From Marinobacter goseongensis (GTDB taxonomy: Bacteria > Pseudomonadota > Gammaproteobacteria > Pseudomonadales > Oleiphilaceae), in assembly GCF_023156235.1 (NCBI RefSeq), contig NZ_JAKZAI010000004.1, positions 62,001 to 126,000 on the forward strand: a DNA stretch of 64,000 bases. The letters are read 5' to 3'. Numbering within the stretch: position 1 is the first letter of the stretch; every line of letters starts with the position of its first letter. This document shows, piece by piece, positions 1-7,448 of the stretch. Both the position numbers and the translations under genes were made by a program. The notes beneath the pieces were generated by a model. It searched no databases and had not been told where the DNA came from. It saw nothing but the letters and a program-made list of their open reading frames with translations.

Positions 1-745
1 CGTCATTGCGGAATATTCAGCGGCGGCGATCGGGTTTCGCCTGGTCCTGCTGCGCCTGCCGGCGGACCAGGGCTTCAGCCGCGCGCTGATGGGCCAGCTG
101 TCAGACTATGCGCGGATTCTTCAGGTCAATCACTACATCATGGTGCGAACCATTGCGTTGCTGCTGGTGCTGGCGTTTTTTACCGCCCAGGGTGCACGGC
201 AAGGGGATACCATCCTCGCCGCCAACGCGGTGCTGATCACCTTTCTGCTGGTGATTTCTAACGGCCTGGACGGTTTCGCCAATGCCGCCGAAGCGCTGAT
301 CGGGGAAGCCGTCGGCAAGGGTAGCCGCCGACGCTTCCGGCTGGTGTTCCGCACCGCATTGCGCTGGTCACTGTATGGCTCGCTCATCTTCACCGTGGCC
401 TTTGTACTGGGCGGGCGCCATCTCATCAGCCTGCTCACCGGCATTGACGAGGTTCGTACCACGGCCTGGCAGTACCTGCCGTGGCTGTGGGCGCTCCCGC
501 TCACTGCGGTCTGGGGCTTCCTGCTGGACGGCGTATTCATTGGCGCCACCCGAACCCGCGACATGCAGAACACCATGCTGTTCTCAGCCCTGGTGGTATT
601 CCTGCCGGTCTGGTGGCTGACCACAGGCTGGGGCAATCACGGCCTGTGGTTCTCGCTGATCTGCCTGATGGTGGCCCGTGCCCTCACCATGGGCGGCCTG
701 TTTCTGGCCCACAGCCGCCGTGATCGCTGGTTTACTCCCCAGTGA
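1..745 (+). CDS. MATE family efflux transporter, 3' part
   Basis: The reading frame is open from base 2, so the gene begins before the window; about 247 C-terminal residues are present. The protein is an integral membrane protein with several hydrophobic segments (IALLLVLAFFTAQGA; VLITFLLVISNGLDGFANAAEALIGEAVG). The phrase DGFANAAEALIGEAVG, and GVFIGATRTRDMQNTM further on, are typical of the DinF branch of MATE drug/sodium antiporters, which export organic cations in exchange for Na+ or H+. The internal ATG at 89 is only a Met inside the chain. The substrate cannot be told from the sequence. No terminator hairpin is obvious in the 110 bases that follow. Confidence 0.85.
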   Translation, partial: VIAEYSAAAIGFRLVLLRLPADQGFSRALMGQLSDYARILQVNHYIMVRTIALLLVLAFFTAQGARQGDTILAANAVLITFLLVISNGLDGFANAAEALIGEAVGKGSRRRFRLVFRTALRWSLYGSLIFTVAFVLGGRHLISLLTGIDEVRTTAWQYLPWLWALPLTAVWGFLLDGVFIGATRTRDMQNTMLFSALVVFLPVWWLTTGWGNHGLWFSLICLMVARALTMGGLFLAHSRRDRWFTPQ

Positions 746-855
746 CGATTATCGAAAAGCAGGCTGGAAAATCTCGACTACAATAATTCTAAACGGCAGG
801 CTTGTCGCGGTAGCCAGCCCCTGCTCACCTGCCCCCAGCGACCCTTTTGTGAACC

Positions 856-1554
856 ATGGGAGGCGCCTTGCGACCTCATCTCGTTCAGACACCGGCAATC
901 CCTGAAATGACACCACAGGCAGTCCTCAACATTATTGACCAGGCACGACGGCAGGAAGCCCGCTCCGGCACTTTTCTTCGCCAGCTGAGGGAGAAAGCTG
1001 CGTCCTTGCCGGGCACCATCACCATAGAGGGATACCAACCGGCTACCTGCCTGTTCCAGTTTGCGGTGGAATACATCGAAATGGCACCGCGGCTGATCGA
1101 GTGCGTGGAAGCCTGCGCCCGGGAAGCCGACAAGGCCGATCTGTTCGCTCCGTTCATCGATGCCGCCACCCGCTATTTCACTCAGCCGTCGGTGCTGCTG
1201 GTGCGCTATGACGGTCTCGACGGCCTGCTGATCCGTGCCTACCTGTGCCATCGTCTGATGGAGGAGATGTATGAGAACAACCGCTCCATCCGCGCCAGTG
1301 ACCTGGTGGACATCGAGACCACCCAGGCCAACCTCCTGGTACACCAGCTGATCGGTGAGCCCTTCGCCAACGAACTCGACGACGCCATCACGCTGACCGT
1401 TCTCCAGATCGCCGGCACACCGGACTATTACGAACTCAATCTCGACCCGTTTGTGGAGCACGCCAGGAACGCCGCCTGGGACTGGATGCGGCACTACTGG
1501 GAAAACCTGCTGGTGCGCAACCACATTCGTTTCTCGCTGGGCAACAGCCTCTGA
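856..1554 (+). CDS. Conserved hypothetical protein, 232 aa
   Basis: I do not recognise a family. The predicted protein is soluble, acidic and mostly helical, without signal peptide or membrane segment, Cys clusters or nucleotide-binding motifs. Landmarks are EYIEMAPRLIECVEACARE near residue 75 and a C-terminal stretch rich in aromatic residues (NAAWDWMRHYWENLL). The ATG at 856 follows directly on an in-frame stop (850-852) and has no convincing Shine-Dalgarno; ATG 907 is an alternative giving 215 aa. Codon use matches the neighbours, so it is probably a native single-copy gene. It lies alone between the MATE gene and DoxX, giving no functional hint. Confidence 0.7.
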   Translation: MGGALRPHLVQTPAIPEMTPQAVLNIIDQARRQEARSGTFLRQLREKAASLPGTITIEGYQPATCLFQFAVEYIEMAPRLIECVEACAREADKADLFAPFIDAATRYFTQPSVLLVRYDGLDGLLIRAYLCHRLMEEMYENNRSIRASDLVDIETTQANLLVHQLIGEPFANELDDAITLTVLQIAGTPDYYELNLDPFVEHARNAAWDWMRHYWENLLVRNHIRFSLGNSL

Positions 1555-1614
1555 TTGCAGGTAATCTAGCGCCTTTCTGAATGCCTACCGATGATGACCT
1601 GAAAGGAGACTCCC

Positions 1615-2001
1615 ATGCTGGATAACGCAGACCTTGGAAAACTGATCATTCGCCTGACGCTCGGCGGCATCATGCTGTTTCATGGCGTGGCCAAATTGTT
1701 CCACGGTGTCGGCTTTATTGAAGGTCAGCTGGCCAGTCACGGGATCCCTGCGTTCTTTGCCTACGGCGTTTTCATCGGCGAGCTGCTGGCGCCGCTGATG
1801 GTGGTGCTGGGTTACCAGACCCGCATTGGCGCGCTGCTGATTGCCTTCAACATGCTGGTGGCCATTGCGCTGGTGCACGGCCACGAGTTGATGGCGCTGG
1901 GCAGCAACGGAGGCTGGGCGCTGGAGCTGCAGGGCTTCTTCCTGTTTACTGCGATTGCCCTGATGTTCCTCGGGCCGGGTCGCTATAAACTGAAGAACTG
2001 A
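1615..2001 (+). CDS. DoxX family membrane protein
   Basis: The 128-aa protein has four predicted membrane helices. The first contains LIIRLTLGGIMLFHGVAKLFHG, the usual opening of DoxX/YphA proteins, and residues near 45-60 read GVFIGELLAPLMVVLGY. Bacterial DoxX proteins are small inner-membrane proteins. Some are tied to redox stress or thiosulfate:quinone oxidoreduction, but for most the job is unknown. A good ribosome-binding site (GAAAGGAG, 7 bases before ATG 1615) fixes the start. The gene appears monocistronic. Its 3' end abuts a GGDEF remnant on the other strand. Confidence 0.88.
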   Translation: MLDNADLGKLIIRLTLGGIMLFHGVAKLFHGVGFIEGQLASHGIPAFFAYGVFIGELLAPLMVVLGYQTRIGALLIAFNMLVAIALVHGHELMALGSNGGWALELQGFFLFTAIALMFLGPGRYKLKN

Positions 2002-2005
2002 CCCA

Positions 2006-2119
2006 CCGGCTGACCCGGTTTCGACCGGCTTTCTTGGCGGCGTAGAGCGCCTCGTCCGCACGCTGGATGAGCTCGGCGGGCTCGCCGCCCGGCCACTGAG
2101 CTCCCACAGCACCGACACC
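2006..2119 (-). pseudogene. Remnant of a GGDEF (diguanylate cyclase) C-terminus
   Basis: On the minus strand about 38 codons read GVGAVGAQWPGGEP followed by AELIQRADEALYAAKKAGRN and RVSR. This is the last beta strand and the conserved ALYxAKxxGRN helix that ends nearly every GGDEF domain. Nothing upstream on that strand resembles the rest of the domain (no GGDEF motif, no start with a ribosome-binding site), and downstream the frame runs into the antisense of DoxX. It is therefore a leftover of a deleted or rearranged diguanylate cyclase gene, not a working gene. The residue match is seen in the sequence; the deletion history is inference. Confidence 0.7.
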
Positions 2120-2177
2120 TGATCCGCCGACAGCCCTCATGCATCCCTGTCAGATTGGTGTTAACTTTAGACGCTTA

Positions 2178-2199
2178 CCGGCGGAACGTCTTCCGCCGG
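2178..2199. other. Perfect 9-bp hairpin upstream of the DUF1653 gene
   Basis: CCGGCGGAA, loop CGTC, then TTCCGCCGG: a perfect stem 35 bases before the DUF1653 start codon. No U-tract follows on either strand, so it is a poor intrinsic terminator. It may be a 5' UTR structure or the scar of whatever gene left the GGDEF remnant next to it. Confidence 0.4.
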
Positions 2200-2233
2200 G
2201 GTCAATAACGTCAATCCGCTCCGGAGACCGCCG

Positions 2234-2464
2234 ATGACGGACAAAAAACCAGAATTGCGCCCGGGCAGGTATCGCCATTACAAGGGAAAGGACTATCAGG
2301 TACTCGAGGTTGCCCGCCACAGTGAAACCGAGGAGAAACTGGTGGTGTATCGCTGCCTGTATGGTGACCACAGCCTCTGGGTTCGCCCGCTTGCCATGTT
2401 CCAGGAGACCGTGGATGTTGCCGGTGAGCAGATTCCCCGCTTTGCCTGGGTCAGTGAAGACTGA
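2234..2464 (+). CDS. DUF1653 domain protein, 76 aa
   Basis: A whole-length match to the DUF1653 pattern: RPGRYRHYKGKDYQVLEVAR, HSETEEKLVVYRCLYGDHS, LWVRPLAMFQETV and a C-terminal PRFAWV. Members are small soluble beta-rich proteins seen alone or fused to other enzymes; no biochemical role is established. The start ATG 2234 is preceded by CCGGAGACCGCC, in which GGAG acts as ribosome-binding site. It is transcribed towards the antiporter gene, 112 bases away, with a GC-rich hairpin between them (2524-2544, CCGGCCCC/GGGGCCGG, no U-tract). Confidence 0.85.
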   Translation: MTDKKPELRPGRYRHYKGKDYQVLEVARHSETEEKLVVYRCLYGDHSLWVRPLAMFQETVDVAGEQIPRFAWVSED

Positions 2465-2576
2465 CTTCATCCGGTTTTGACTGCTGCAACGATTTCCTGC
2501 ACATTAGCGCGCTTTTCATGATGCCGGCCCCCACAAGGGGCCGGGTAAACCTGTAATTCCTATCCGGAGTTTTGCC

Positions 2577-3899
2577 ATGAATGCCGTTGTTGCTGCGGTT
2601 GCCATCATGCTCGTGCTGAGTTTGTGCCGCATTCACGTTGTTGTTGCCCTGATCATCGGTGCCGTATCCGGCGGCCTGATCGCTGGGCTGTCCCTGGAAG
2701 CCACCATCGAGGCCTTCAATAACGGTCTTGGCGGCGGTGCCACCGTGGCACTGTCCTACGCCACCCTGGGCGCGTTTGCCGTGGCCATCGGCAAGTCCGG
2801 TCTTGCCCACGCCCTGGCCGACAAGGCGCTGGCACTGGTCGGCCGCCAGAACCCGGGCATGGCCGTTGGCGGGCTGCGCTTCCTCATCATCGGCCTGCTG
2901 CTGGCCATTGCCATCTCATCCCAGAACATCCTGCCGATCCACATCGCGTTCATACCCCTGGTGGTGCCACCGTTGCTGTACGTGATGGCGAAACTGAACA
3001 TGGACCGCCGTCTGGTCGCCTGTGTACTGACCTTTGGTCTGATCACCCCGTACATGTTCCTGCCGGTGGGGTTCGGCGGCATCTACCTGAACGAAATCCT
3101 GCTGGCCAATGTGGGCGACAACGGCGTCGATGCCAGCGATCTGAACGTCATGTTTGCCATGGCCCTGCCGGCCCTCGGCATGCTCTGTGGCCTGCTGGTG
3201 GCGGTCTTCTTCAGCTACCGCGGTGATCGCCACTACAATATGGAAACGCTGGCAAAAACCGAGCGGGTCGATGTGCACTACAACAGCCGCACCTTGTTCA
3301 TGGCGCTGGTCGCTATTGTCACGGCCTTCGTGGTCCAGCTCTGGCTGGGCTCGATGATTCTCGGCGCCCTGGCCGGTTTCGTGCTGTTCAATGTGTCCGG
3401 AGTGGTCAAATGGAAAGAGGCCGACGACCTGTTTACCGAGGGCATGAAGATGCTGGCAATGATTGGCTTCATCATGATCGCAGCCTCCGGGTTTGCCGAG
3501 GTAATGCGGGAAACCGGCGAGATCAAGACGCTGGTGGAAAGCTCGGCGGCCACCATCGGTGACAACAAGGCCATGGCCGCCTTGCTGATGCTGGTGGTGG
3601 GCCTGCTGATCACCATGGGCATCGGCTCGTCATTCTCCACCATCCCCATCATCGCCGCCCTGTATGTGCCCCTGGCCCTGCAGATGGGCTTCAGCCCGCT
3701 GGCCATCGTCGCCCTGGTCGGCACCGCCGGTGCCCTGGGCGATGCTGGCTCCCCGGCGTCCGATTCCACCCTTGGGCCCACGGCCGGCCTGAACGTGGAC
3801 GGCCAGCACAACCACATCTGGGACACGGTAGTGCCGACGTTCCTGCACTATAACCTGCCGTTACTCGGGTTCGGGTGGTTGGCGGCTATGGTGCTTTGA
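2577..3899 (+). CDS. Na+/H+ antiporter family (NhaC-superfamily) permease
   Basis: 440 aa with roughly 11-12 hydrophobic segments and almost no soluble domain. Diagnostic stretches are [20 protein letters not shown] at about 22-41 and, near the C-terminus, [19 protein letters not shown], shared by YuiF-like members of the Na+/H+ antiporter family (PF03553 type). Relatives are annotated as sodium/proton antiporters, but some work as amino-acid carriers, so the ion or substrate is uncertain. The start ATG 2577 follows TATCCGGAGTTTTGCC, with GGAG as ribosome-binding site. A long inverted repeat 110 bases past the stop could end this transcript as well as that of the opposing prlC-yheV operon. 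Confidence 0.82.
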   Translation: MNAVVAAVAIMLVLSLCRIHVVVALIIGAVSGGLIAGLSLEATIEAFNNGLGGGATVALSYATLGAFAVAIGKSGLAHALADKALALVGRQNPGMAVGGLRFLIIGLLLAIAISSQNILPIHIAFIPLVVPPLLYVMAKLNMDRRLVACVLTFGLITPYMFLPVGFGGIYLNEILLANVGDNGVDASDLNVMFAMALPALGMLCGLLVAVFFSYRGDRHYNMETLAKTERVDVHYNSRTLFMALVAIVTAFVVQLWLGSMILGALAGFVLFNVSGVVKWKEADDLFTEGMKMLAMIGFIMIAASGFAEVMRETGEIKTLVESSAATIGDNKAMAALLMLVVGLLITMGIGSSFSTIPIIAALYVPLALQMGFSPLAIVALVGTAGALGDAGSPASDSTLGPTAGLNVDGQHNHIWDTVVPTFLHYNLPLLGFGWLAAMVL

Positions 3900-4000
3900 G
3901 TTTGATGGTTTGAATTTGGTGCGTGCCTGCTTTTGTAGCCTGCTGGTTGGCAGGGGTAAGGGTTTCCCGGTTAACGCACCAAAGCAATCTCTGATTGGTC

Positions 4001-4084
4001 AAAAAAAAGAGGGTCTGGCGGCACATTCCAAAACATTAAAAGAAACCGTGTTTCTCCGTTTTGGAATGTTCCCCCAGACCCTCT
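4001..4084 (-). terminator. Long hairpin terminator between the antiporter gene and yheV
   Basis: AGAGGGTCTGG (4008-4018) pairs with CCAGACCCTCT (4074-4084); CACATTCCAAAAC (4022-4034) pairs with GTTTTGGAATGT (4058-4069); AGAAAC/GTTTCT (4041-4055) forms the tip. On the minus strand the stem is followed by a run of eight U (4001-4008), so it is a convincing intrinsic terminator for prlC-yheV. On the plus strand the stem is the same but the U-tract is missing, so termination after the antiporter gene would be weaker. Confidence 0.8.
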
Positions 4085-4124
4085 CACTCTCCCAACAAGC
4101 AGGCTACAAGGCCAATCCCAGACC

Positions 4125-4376
4125 TCAGTCCTCAGACCCGGACTTGAAAAACACCACCTGCTTCACCGTATGGTCGTCTTCATTCTTGCGCTTGTTCACC
4201 CGCGTCTCCAGCTCGGGCGCAGCGGGCTGCTCCACGTCCGACACCGCATCGGTGAAACCGCAGGCCACGCACTCGCGCACCTGATCGTCATCGTCGGTGG
4301 TGAACATCATGATCTTGTCCATCTCCGCGCAGCGGGGGCAGACGGCACCGGCGATAAAGCGTTTCGGGCTCGCCAT
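4125..4376 (-). CDS. yheV: YheV-like zinc-ribbon protein, 83 aa
   Basis: It starts MASPKRFIAGAVCPRCAEMD and contains two CxxC knuckles, CPRC (13-16) and CVAC (36-39), a compact zinc ribbon typical of the YheV family (PF09526-like). The C-terminal half is charged and probably disordered. ATG 4376-4374 lies one base after the prlC stop (4380-4378), so it is translationally coupled to prlC. The function of YheV is unknown. The operon ends at the hairpin at 4001-4084. The reading frame is longer upstream, but that part is only the shadow of prlC. Confidence 0.85.
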   Translation of the reverse strand: MASPKRFIAGAVCPRCAEMDKIMMFTTDDDDQVRECVACGFTDAVSDVEQPAAPELETRVNKRKNEDDHTVKQVVFFKSGSED

Positions 4377-4377
4377 A

Positions 4378-6423
4378 TCAAGCAGCCTCCCCGGTGATGC
4401 CGTTCTGCCGCAACAACGCATCCACCTGCGGTTCGCGGCCGCGGAAGGCCTTGAACAGTTCCATCGGCTCCTGGGACCCGCCTTTCTCAAGGATGTTGTG
4501 CAGGAAGGCCTTGCCGGTTTCCGGATCGAAGATGCCGCGCTCCTCAAACAACGAGAAGGCATCCGCTGCCAGTACTTCTGCCCACTTGTAGCTGTAGTAA
4601 CCCGCGGCGTAACCGCCCGCGAAGATATGAGAGAAGCTGTTGGGGAAGCGGTTGAACGCCGGAGCCTGGACCACTGCGATTTCTTCCCGCACGGTACGGT
4701 GCATATCCAGCGGGTTGGTGGGGGCGTCACTGGTGAATTCCGCGTGCAGGCGGAAATCGAACAGGGAGAATTCCAGCTGGCGCACCATGGCCATGCCGGA
4801 CTGGAAGTTCTTGGCCGCCAGCAGTTTCTGCAACAGATCGTCCGGCAGCGGTTCCCCGGTGTCGTGGTGCGAGGCGATCAGCGCCAGGGACTCCGGGTTC
4901 CAGCACCAGTTCTCCAGGAACTGGCTGGGCAGTTCCACCGCGTCCCACGCCACGCCATTGATACCGGACACATCAATCACATCCACCTGGGTCAGCATGT
5001 GGTGCAGGCCGTGGCCGAATTCGTGGAACAGGGTGGTCACTTCGTCGTGGGTCAGCAGGGACGGCTTGCCGTTCACCGGCGGGGTGAAGTTACAGGTCAG
5101 GAACGCCACGGGCAGTTGCAGCTGCCCGCGCAGGTTCTGCCAGCGTACCCGGCAATCCGCCATCCAGGCGCCGCCACGCTTGCCCTGGCGGGCAAAGAGG
5201 TCAAGATAGAACCAGGCCAGCGGCTCGCCATTGCGGCTGATGCAGTAGGCGGTGGCGTCCTCGTGCCAGGTTTCCACCTCGGGCTTTGCCTCGATCTGGA
5301 CATCGAACAGCTTTTCCGCCACGCGGAACAGACCCGGCACCACCTTGTCCACCGGGAACCAGGGACGCAGGGTTTCCGGGGAGATGTCGTAGCGCTGCTG
5401 GCGCAGTTTTTCGCTGTAATAGCCCAAATCCCACGCCTGCAGATCGTTGACCCCGTACTCGTCTCTGGCGAACGCCTGCAGTTCGGAAAACTCCTTCTCC
5501 GCCTGCGGCTTGGCTTTGGTCGCCAGCTGGTTGAGGAAGTCCAGCACTTCGTCGGTGCTGCGGGCCATTTTGGTGGCCAGCGAGCGCTCGGCGTAGTTGT
5601 CAAAGCCCAGCAACTGGGCGAGGGCATGGCGACGCTTGAGGATTTCCGCCATCACCGGCGTGTTGTCCCAGGTACCGGCGTCCGGGCCCATGTCGGAGGC
5701 ACGGGTCACAAAGGCTTCGTAGACTTCGCGCCGCAGGTCGCGGTTGTCACCGTAGGTCATCACCGGGAAGAAGCTGGGGAAATCCAGGGTGATCACATAG
5801 CCATCAAGGTCTTTCTGTTTGGCCGCCTGTCTGGCGCCGTCAATGGCGCTCTCCGGCAGACCCACCAGCTGATCAACGTCGGTTATGTGTTTGTACCAGT
5901 GCTGGGTGGCATCCAGCACGTTATCGCTGAACCGGTTGGACAACTCCGCCAGCTCCCGGGACAATTCCGCATACTGTTTTTTCTGCTCCGCGGGCAGATC
6001 CACGCCACCCAGGTGGAAGTCCCGCAGGGTATTCTCTACCGACTTGCGCTGGGCCTCGCTCAGCTGACCGAAATCCTCACGCGCTGCCAGTTTCTTGTAG
6101 GCGTTACACAGGGCTTCGTTCTGGCTCAACTCGGTACTGTACTCGGTGAGTTTTTCGAGGCAGCGCTTGTAGACCTTGCGCAGCTCGTCGTTGTTCATCA
6201 CGCCGTTCAAGTGCGAAATCACCGACCAGGCGTTGCTGAGCTTGTCTTCCAGCTCCTGCATCGGCTGCGCCAGGGTGGTCCAGTCCGGGTCTTCATTCTG
6301 GGCGAGACTGGCGATTTTCATGCGGTTTTCACTGAGAATCTGGTCAATCGCCGTGTCCATGTGCTCGGTGCGGACATGGTCGAACTTCGGCAGCAGGTCG
6401 TCGGTCAGTAGCGGGTTATTCAT
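4378..6423 (-). CDS. prlC: Oligopeptidase A (M3 metallopeptidase)
   Basis: 681 aa, the usual length for OpdA/PrlC. This cytoplasmic zinc peptidase degrades short peptides, including cleaved signal peptides. The catalytic zinc motif HEFGH is at residues 467-471 (TLFHEFGHGLHH), with the third ligand in the downstream ENWCWNPESL helix. The C-terminal GGYAAGYYSYKWAEVLAADA is the conserved substrate-binding Gly/Tyr segment. I chose ATG 6423 (MNNPLLTDDLL) because AGAAGGGG lies 4-5 bases upstream; the TTG at 6438 would put that site inside the gene. It is the first gene of prlC-yheV and divergent from the gamma carbonic anhydrase gene, an arrangement I recall from Pseudomonas. Confidence 0.95.
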   Translation of the reverse strand: MNNPLLTDDLLPKFDHVRTEHMDTAIDQILSENRMKIASLAQNEDPDWTTLAQPMQELEDKLSNAWSVISHLNGVMNNDELRKVYKRCLEKLTEYSTELSQNEALCNAYKKLAAREDFGQLSEAQRKSVENTLRDFHLGGVDLPAEQKKQYAELSRELAELSNRFSDNVLDATQHWYKHITDVDQLVGLPESAIDGARQAAKQKDLDGYVITLDFPSFFPVMTYGDNRDLRREVYEAFVTRASDMGPDAGTWDNTPVMAEILKRRHALAQLLGFDNYAERSLATKMARSTDEVLDFLNQLATKAKPQAEKEFSELQAFARDEYGVNDLQAWDLGYYSEKLRQQRYDISPETLRPWFPVDKVVPGLFRVAEKLFDVQIEAKPEVETWHEDATAYCISRNGEPLAWFYLDLFARQGKRGGAWMADCRVRWQNLRGQLQLPVAFLTCNFTPPVNGKPSLLTHDEVTTLFHEFGHGLHHMLTQVDVIDVSGINGVAWDAVELPSQFLENWCWNPESLALIASHHDTGEPLPDDLLQKLLAAKNFQSGMAMVRQLEFSLFDFRLHAEFTSDAPTNPLDMHRTVREEIAVVQAPAFNRFPNSFSHIFAGGYAAGYYSYKWAEVLAADAFSLFEERGIFDPETGKAFLHNILEKGGSQEPMELFKAFRGREPQVDALLRQNGITGEAA

Positions 6424-6538
6424 AGGTCCCCTTCTCAACTATCAATTTGTGAGGTAGCGTCGGCTTATCAGACCTCGGGGAAAGGCCCCTCCCACAGGCA
6501 CCCCGAGCCTCCGGGTAAACGCTCTACAGGTATATGTA

Positions 6539-7075
6539 ATGACGAATGTACGTTCTCACAAGGGTATCACGCCACAATTTGGCGAGCGCGCCTGGATTGA
6601 CCCCAGCGCGGTGGTTATCGGCGACGTCAGAACCGGGGATGACTGTTCCATCTGGCCGATGACGGTAGTGCGGGGTGACATGCACAACATCCGCATCGGC
6701 CACCGCTGCAGCGTGCAGGACGGTTCGGTGCTGCACATCACCCACGCCAGCGATTTCAACCCCGGGGGCTACCCGCTGACGCTCGGCGATGACGTCACCG
6801 TGGGCCACAAGGCTTTGCTGCACGGCTGCACCATCGGCAGCCGGGTGCTGGTGGGTATGGGCTGCATCATCATGGACGGTGCCGTGGTGGAAGACGATGT
6901 AATCGTGGCCGCAGGCTGCCTGGTACCGCCGGGGAAAACCCTGAAGTCCGGCTATCTGTATGTGGGCTCGCCCTGCAAACAGGCGCGGCCGCTGAGCGAA
7001 AAGGAGCTGACTTTCTTCCGCTACACCGCTGCCAATTACGTCAAGCTGAAAGACCAATACCTTAATGATCAGTAA
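6539..7075 (+). CDS. Gamma-class carbonic anhydrase family protein (YrdA-like)
   Basis: 178 aa, a left-handed beta-helix protein of the hexapeptide-repeat type. Repeats such as VVIGDVRTGDDCSIWPMTVV run through residues 25-140. The trimer metal ligands are in place: His in QDGSVLHITHA and His in VTVGHKALLHGC. YrdA/CaiE/PaaY-like members bind zinc or iron; some hydrate CO2 and others have no proven activity. ATG 6539 is preceded by ACAGG seven bases upstream. It is divergent from prlC, with 115 bases between starts. A hairpin followed by TTTT lies about 80 bases beyond its stop. Confidence 0.9.
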   Translation: MTNVRSHKGITPQFGERAWIDPSAVVIGDVRTGDDCSIWPMTVVRGDMHNIRIGHRCSVQDGSVLHITHASDFNPGGYPLTLGDDVTVGHKALLHGCTIGSRVLVGMGCIIMDGAVVEDDVIVAAGCLVPPGKTLKSGYLYVGSPCKQARPLSEKELTFFRYTAANYVKLKDQYLNDQ

Positions 7076-7155
7076 CCGGGTGGTCTGACTTCCCCGCCTT
7101 CGCCGTATGTTTCCCTGCGATGACAGTTCGCAGGAGCTGCTGTGTCACCGCTTTC

Positions 7156-7179
7156 CGGTCCGCGATCACGGACCGTTTT
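7156..7179 (+). terminator. Hairpin plus short T-run before the OPG operon
   Basis: CGGTCCG (7156-7162) pairs with CGGACCG (7169-7175) around CGATCA and is followed by TTTT. It could terminate the carbonic anhydrase transcript. It ends only about 11 bases before the first ORF of the glucan operon, so it could also act as an attenuator in that operon's leader. Confidence 0.45.
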
Positions 7180-7190
7180 CTACGGAGGCA

Positions 7191-7448
7191 ATGGTGAAGG
7201 AACTGGATTTTCCCCTGTCAGACCGAACGCGGTTGTATCTGGACGCCATCGCTGCGCCGTTGTCTCAGCCTCAGCGTCAGGATCTTGCCCGGGTCATCGC
7301 GCAAGCGCTCGCCGCTGGCCAGGTGTCGACCGACGGCCAGGTGAGATCGCTGGCGCTTGACTGGAGCGACCGCCAGCAGGCTGCGACGCGGCCGCAACAG
7401 CCGCCACTGCGGCGGACCAGCATGGGCTACTTCCACCATGGCGGATAA
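7191..7448 (+). CDS. Small ORF resembling the N-terminal cytoplasmic region of MdoH
   Basis: 85 aa (MVKELDFPLSDRTRLYLDAI...). RLYLDAIAAPLSQPQRQDLA resembles the YxxxLPLSPxQRxxL opening of Pseudomonas OpgH, and the end, PPLRRTSM, matches the K/R-R-T/S-S/K-M segment lying just before the first membrane helix of full-length MdoH. A strong GGAGG (7184-7188) precedes ATG 7191 and GTG 7194; GTG has the better spacing. The ORF ends in TAA at 7446-7448, overlapping the mdoH ATG (7438) by 11 bases in another frame. Either it is a separated N-terminal domain made by translational coupling, or one base change has split mdoH. The similarity is from memory of the family, so confidence is moderate. Confidence 0.6.
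   Translation: MVKELDFPLSDRTRLYLDAIAAPLSQPQRQDLARVIAQALAAGQVSTDGQVRSLALDWSDRQQAATRPQQPPLRRTSMGYFHHGG

Noticed and set aside
2524-2544. GC hairpin CCGGCCCC/GGGGCCGG between DUF1653 and antiporter genes as a terminator or riboswitch
   Set aside because: No U-tract and no recognised riboswitch architecture; left as a minor structure noted under the DUF1653 gene.
3910-4284. Plus-strand ORF of 124 aa after the antiporter gene
   Set aside because: It runs through the terminator hairpin and the antisense of yheV, lacks a ribosome-binding site and resembles nothing.
4297-6411. 704-aa open frame on the plus strand opposite prlC
   Set aside because: Antisense shadow of a GC-rich gene; the other strand has a complete M3 peptidase with HEFGH. 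No family resemblance.
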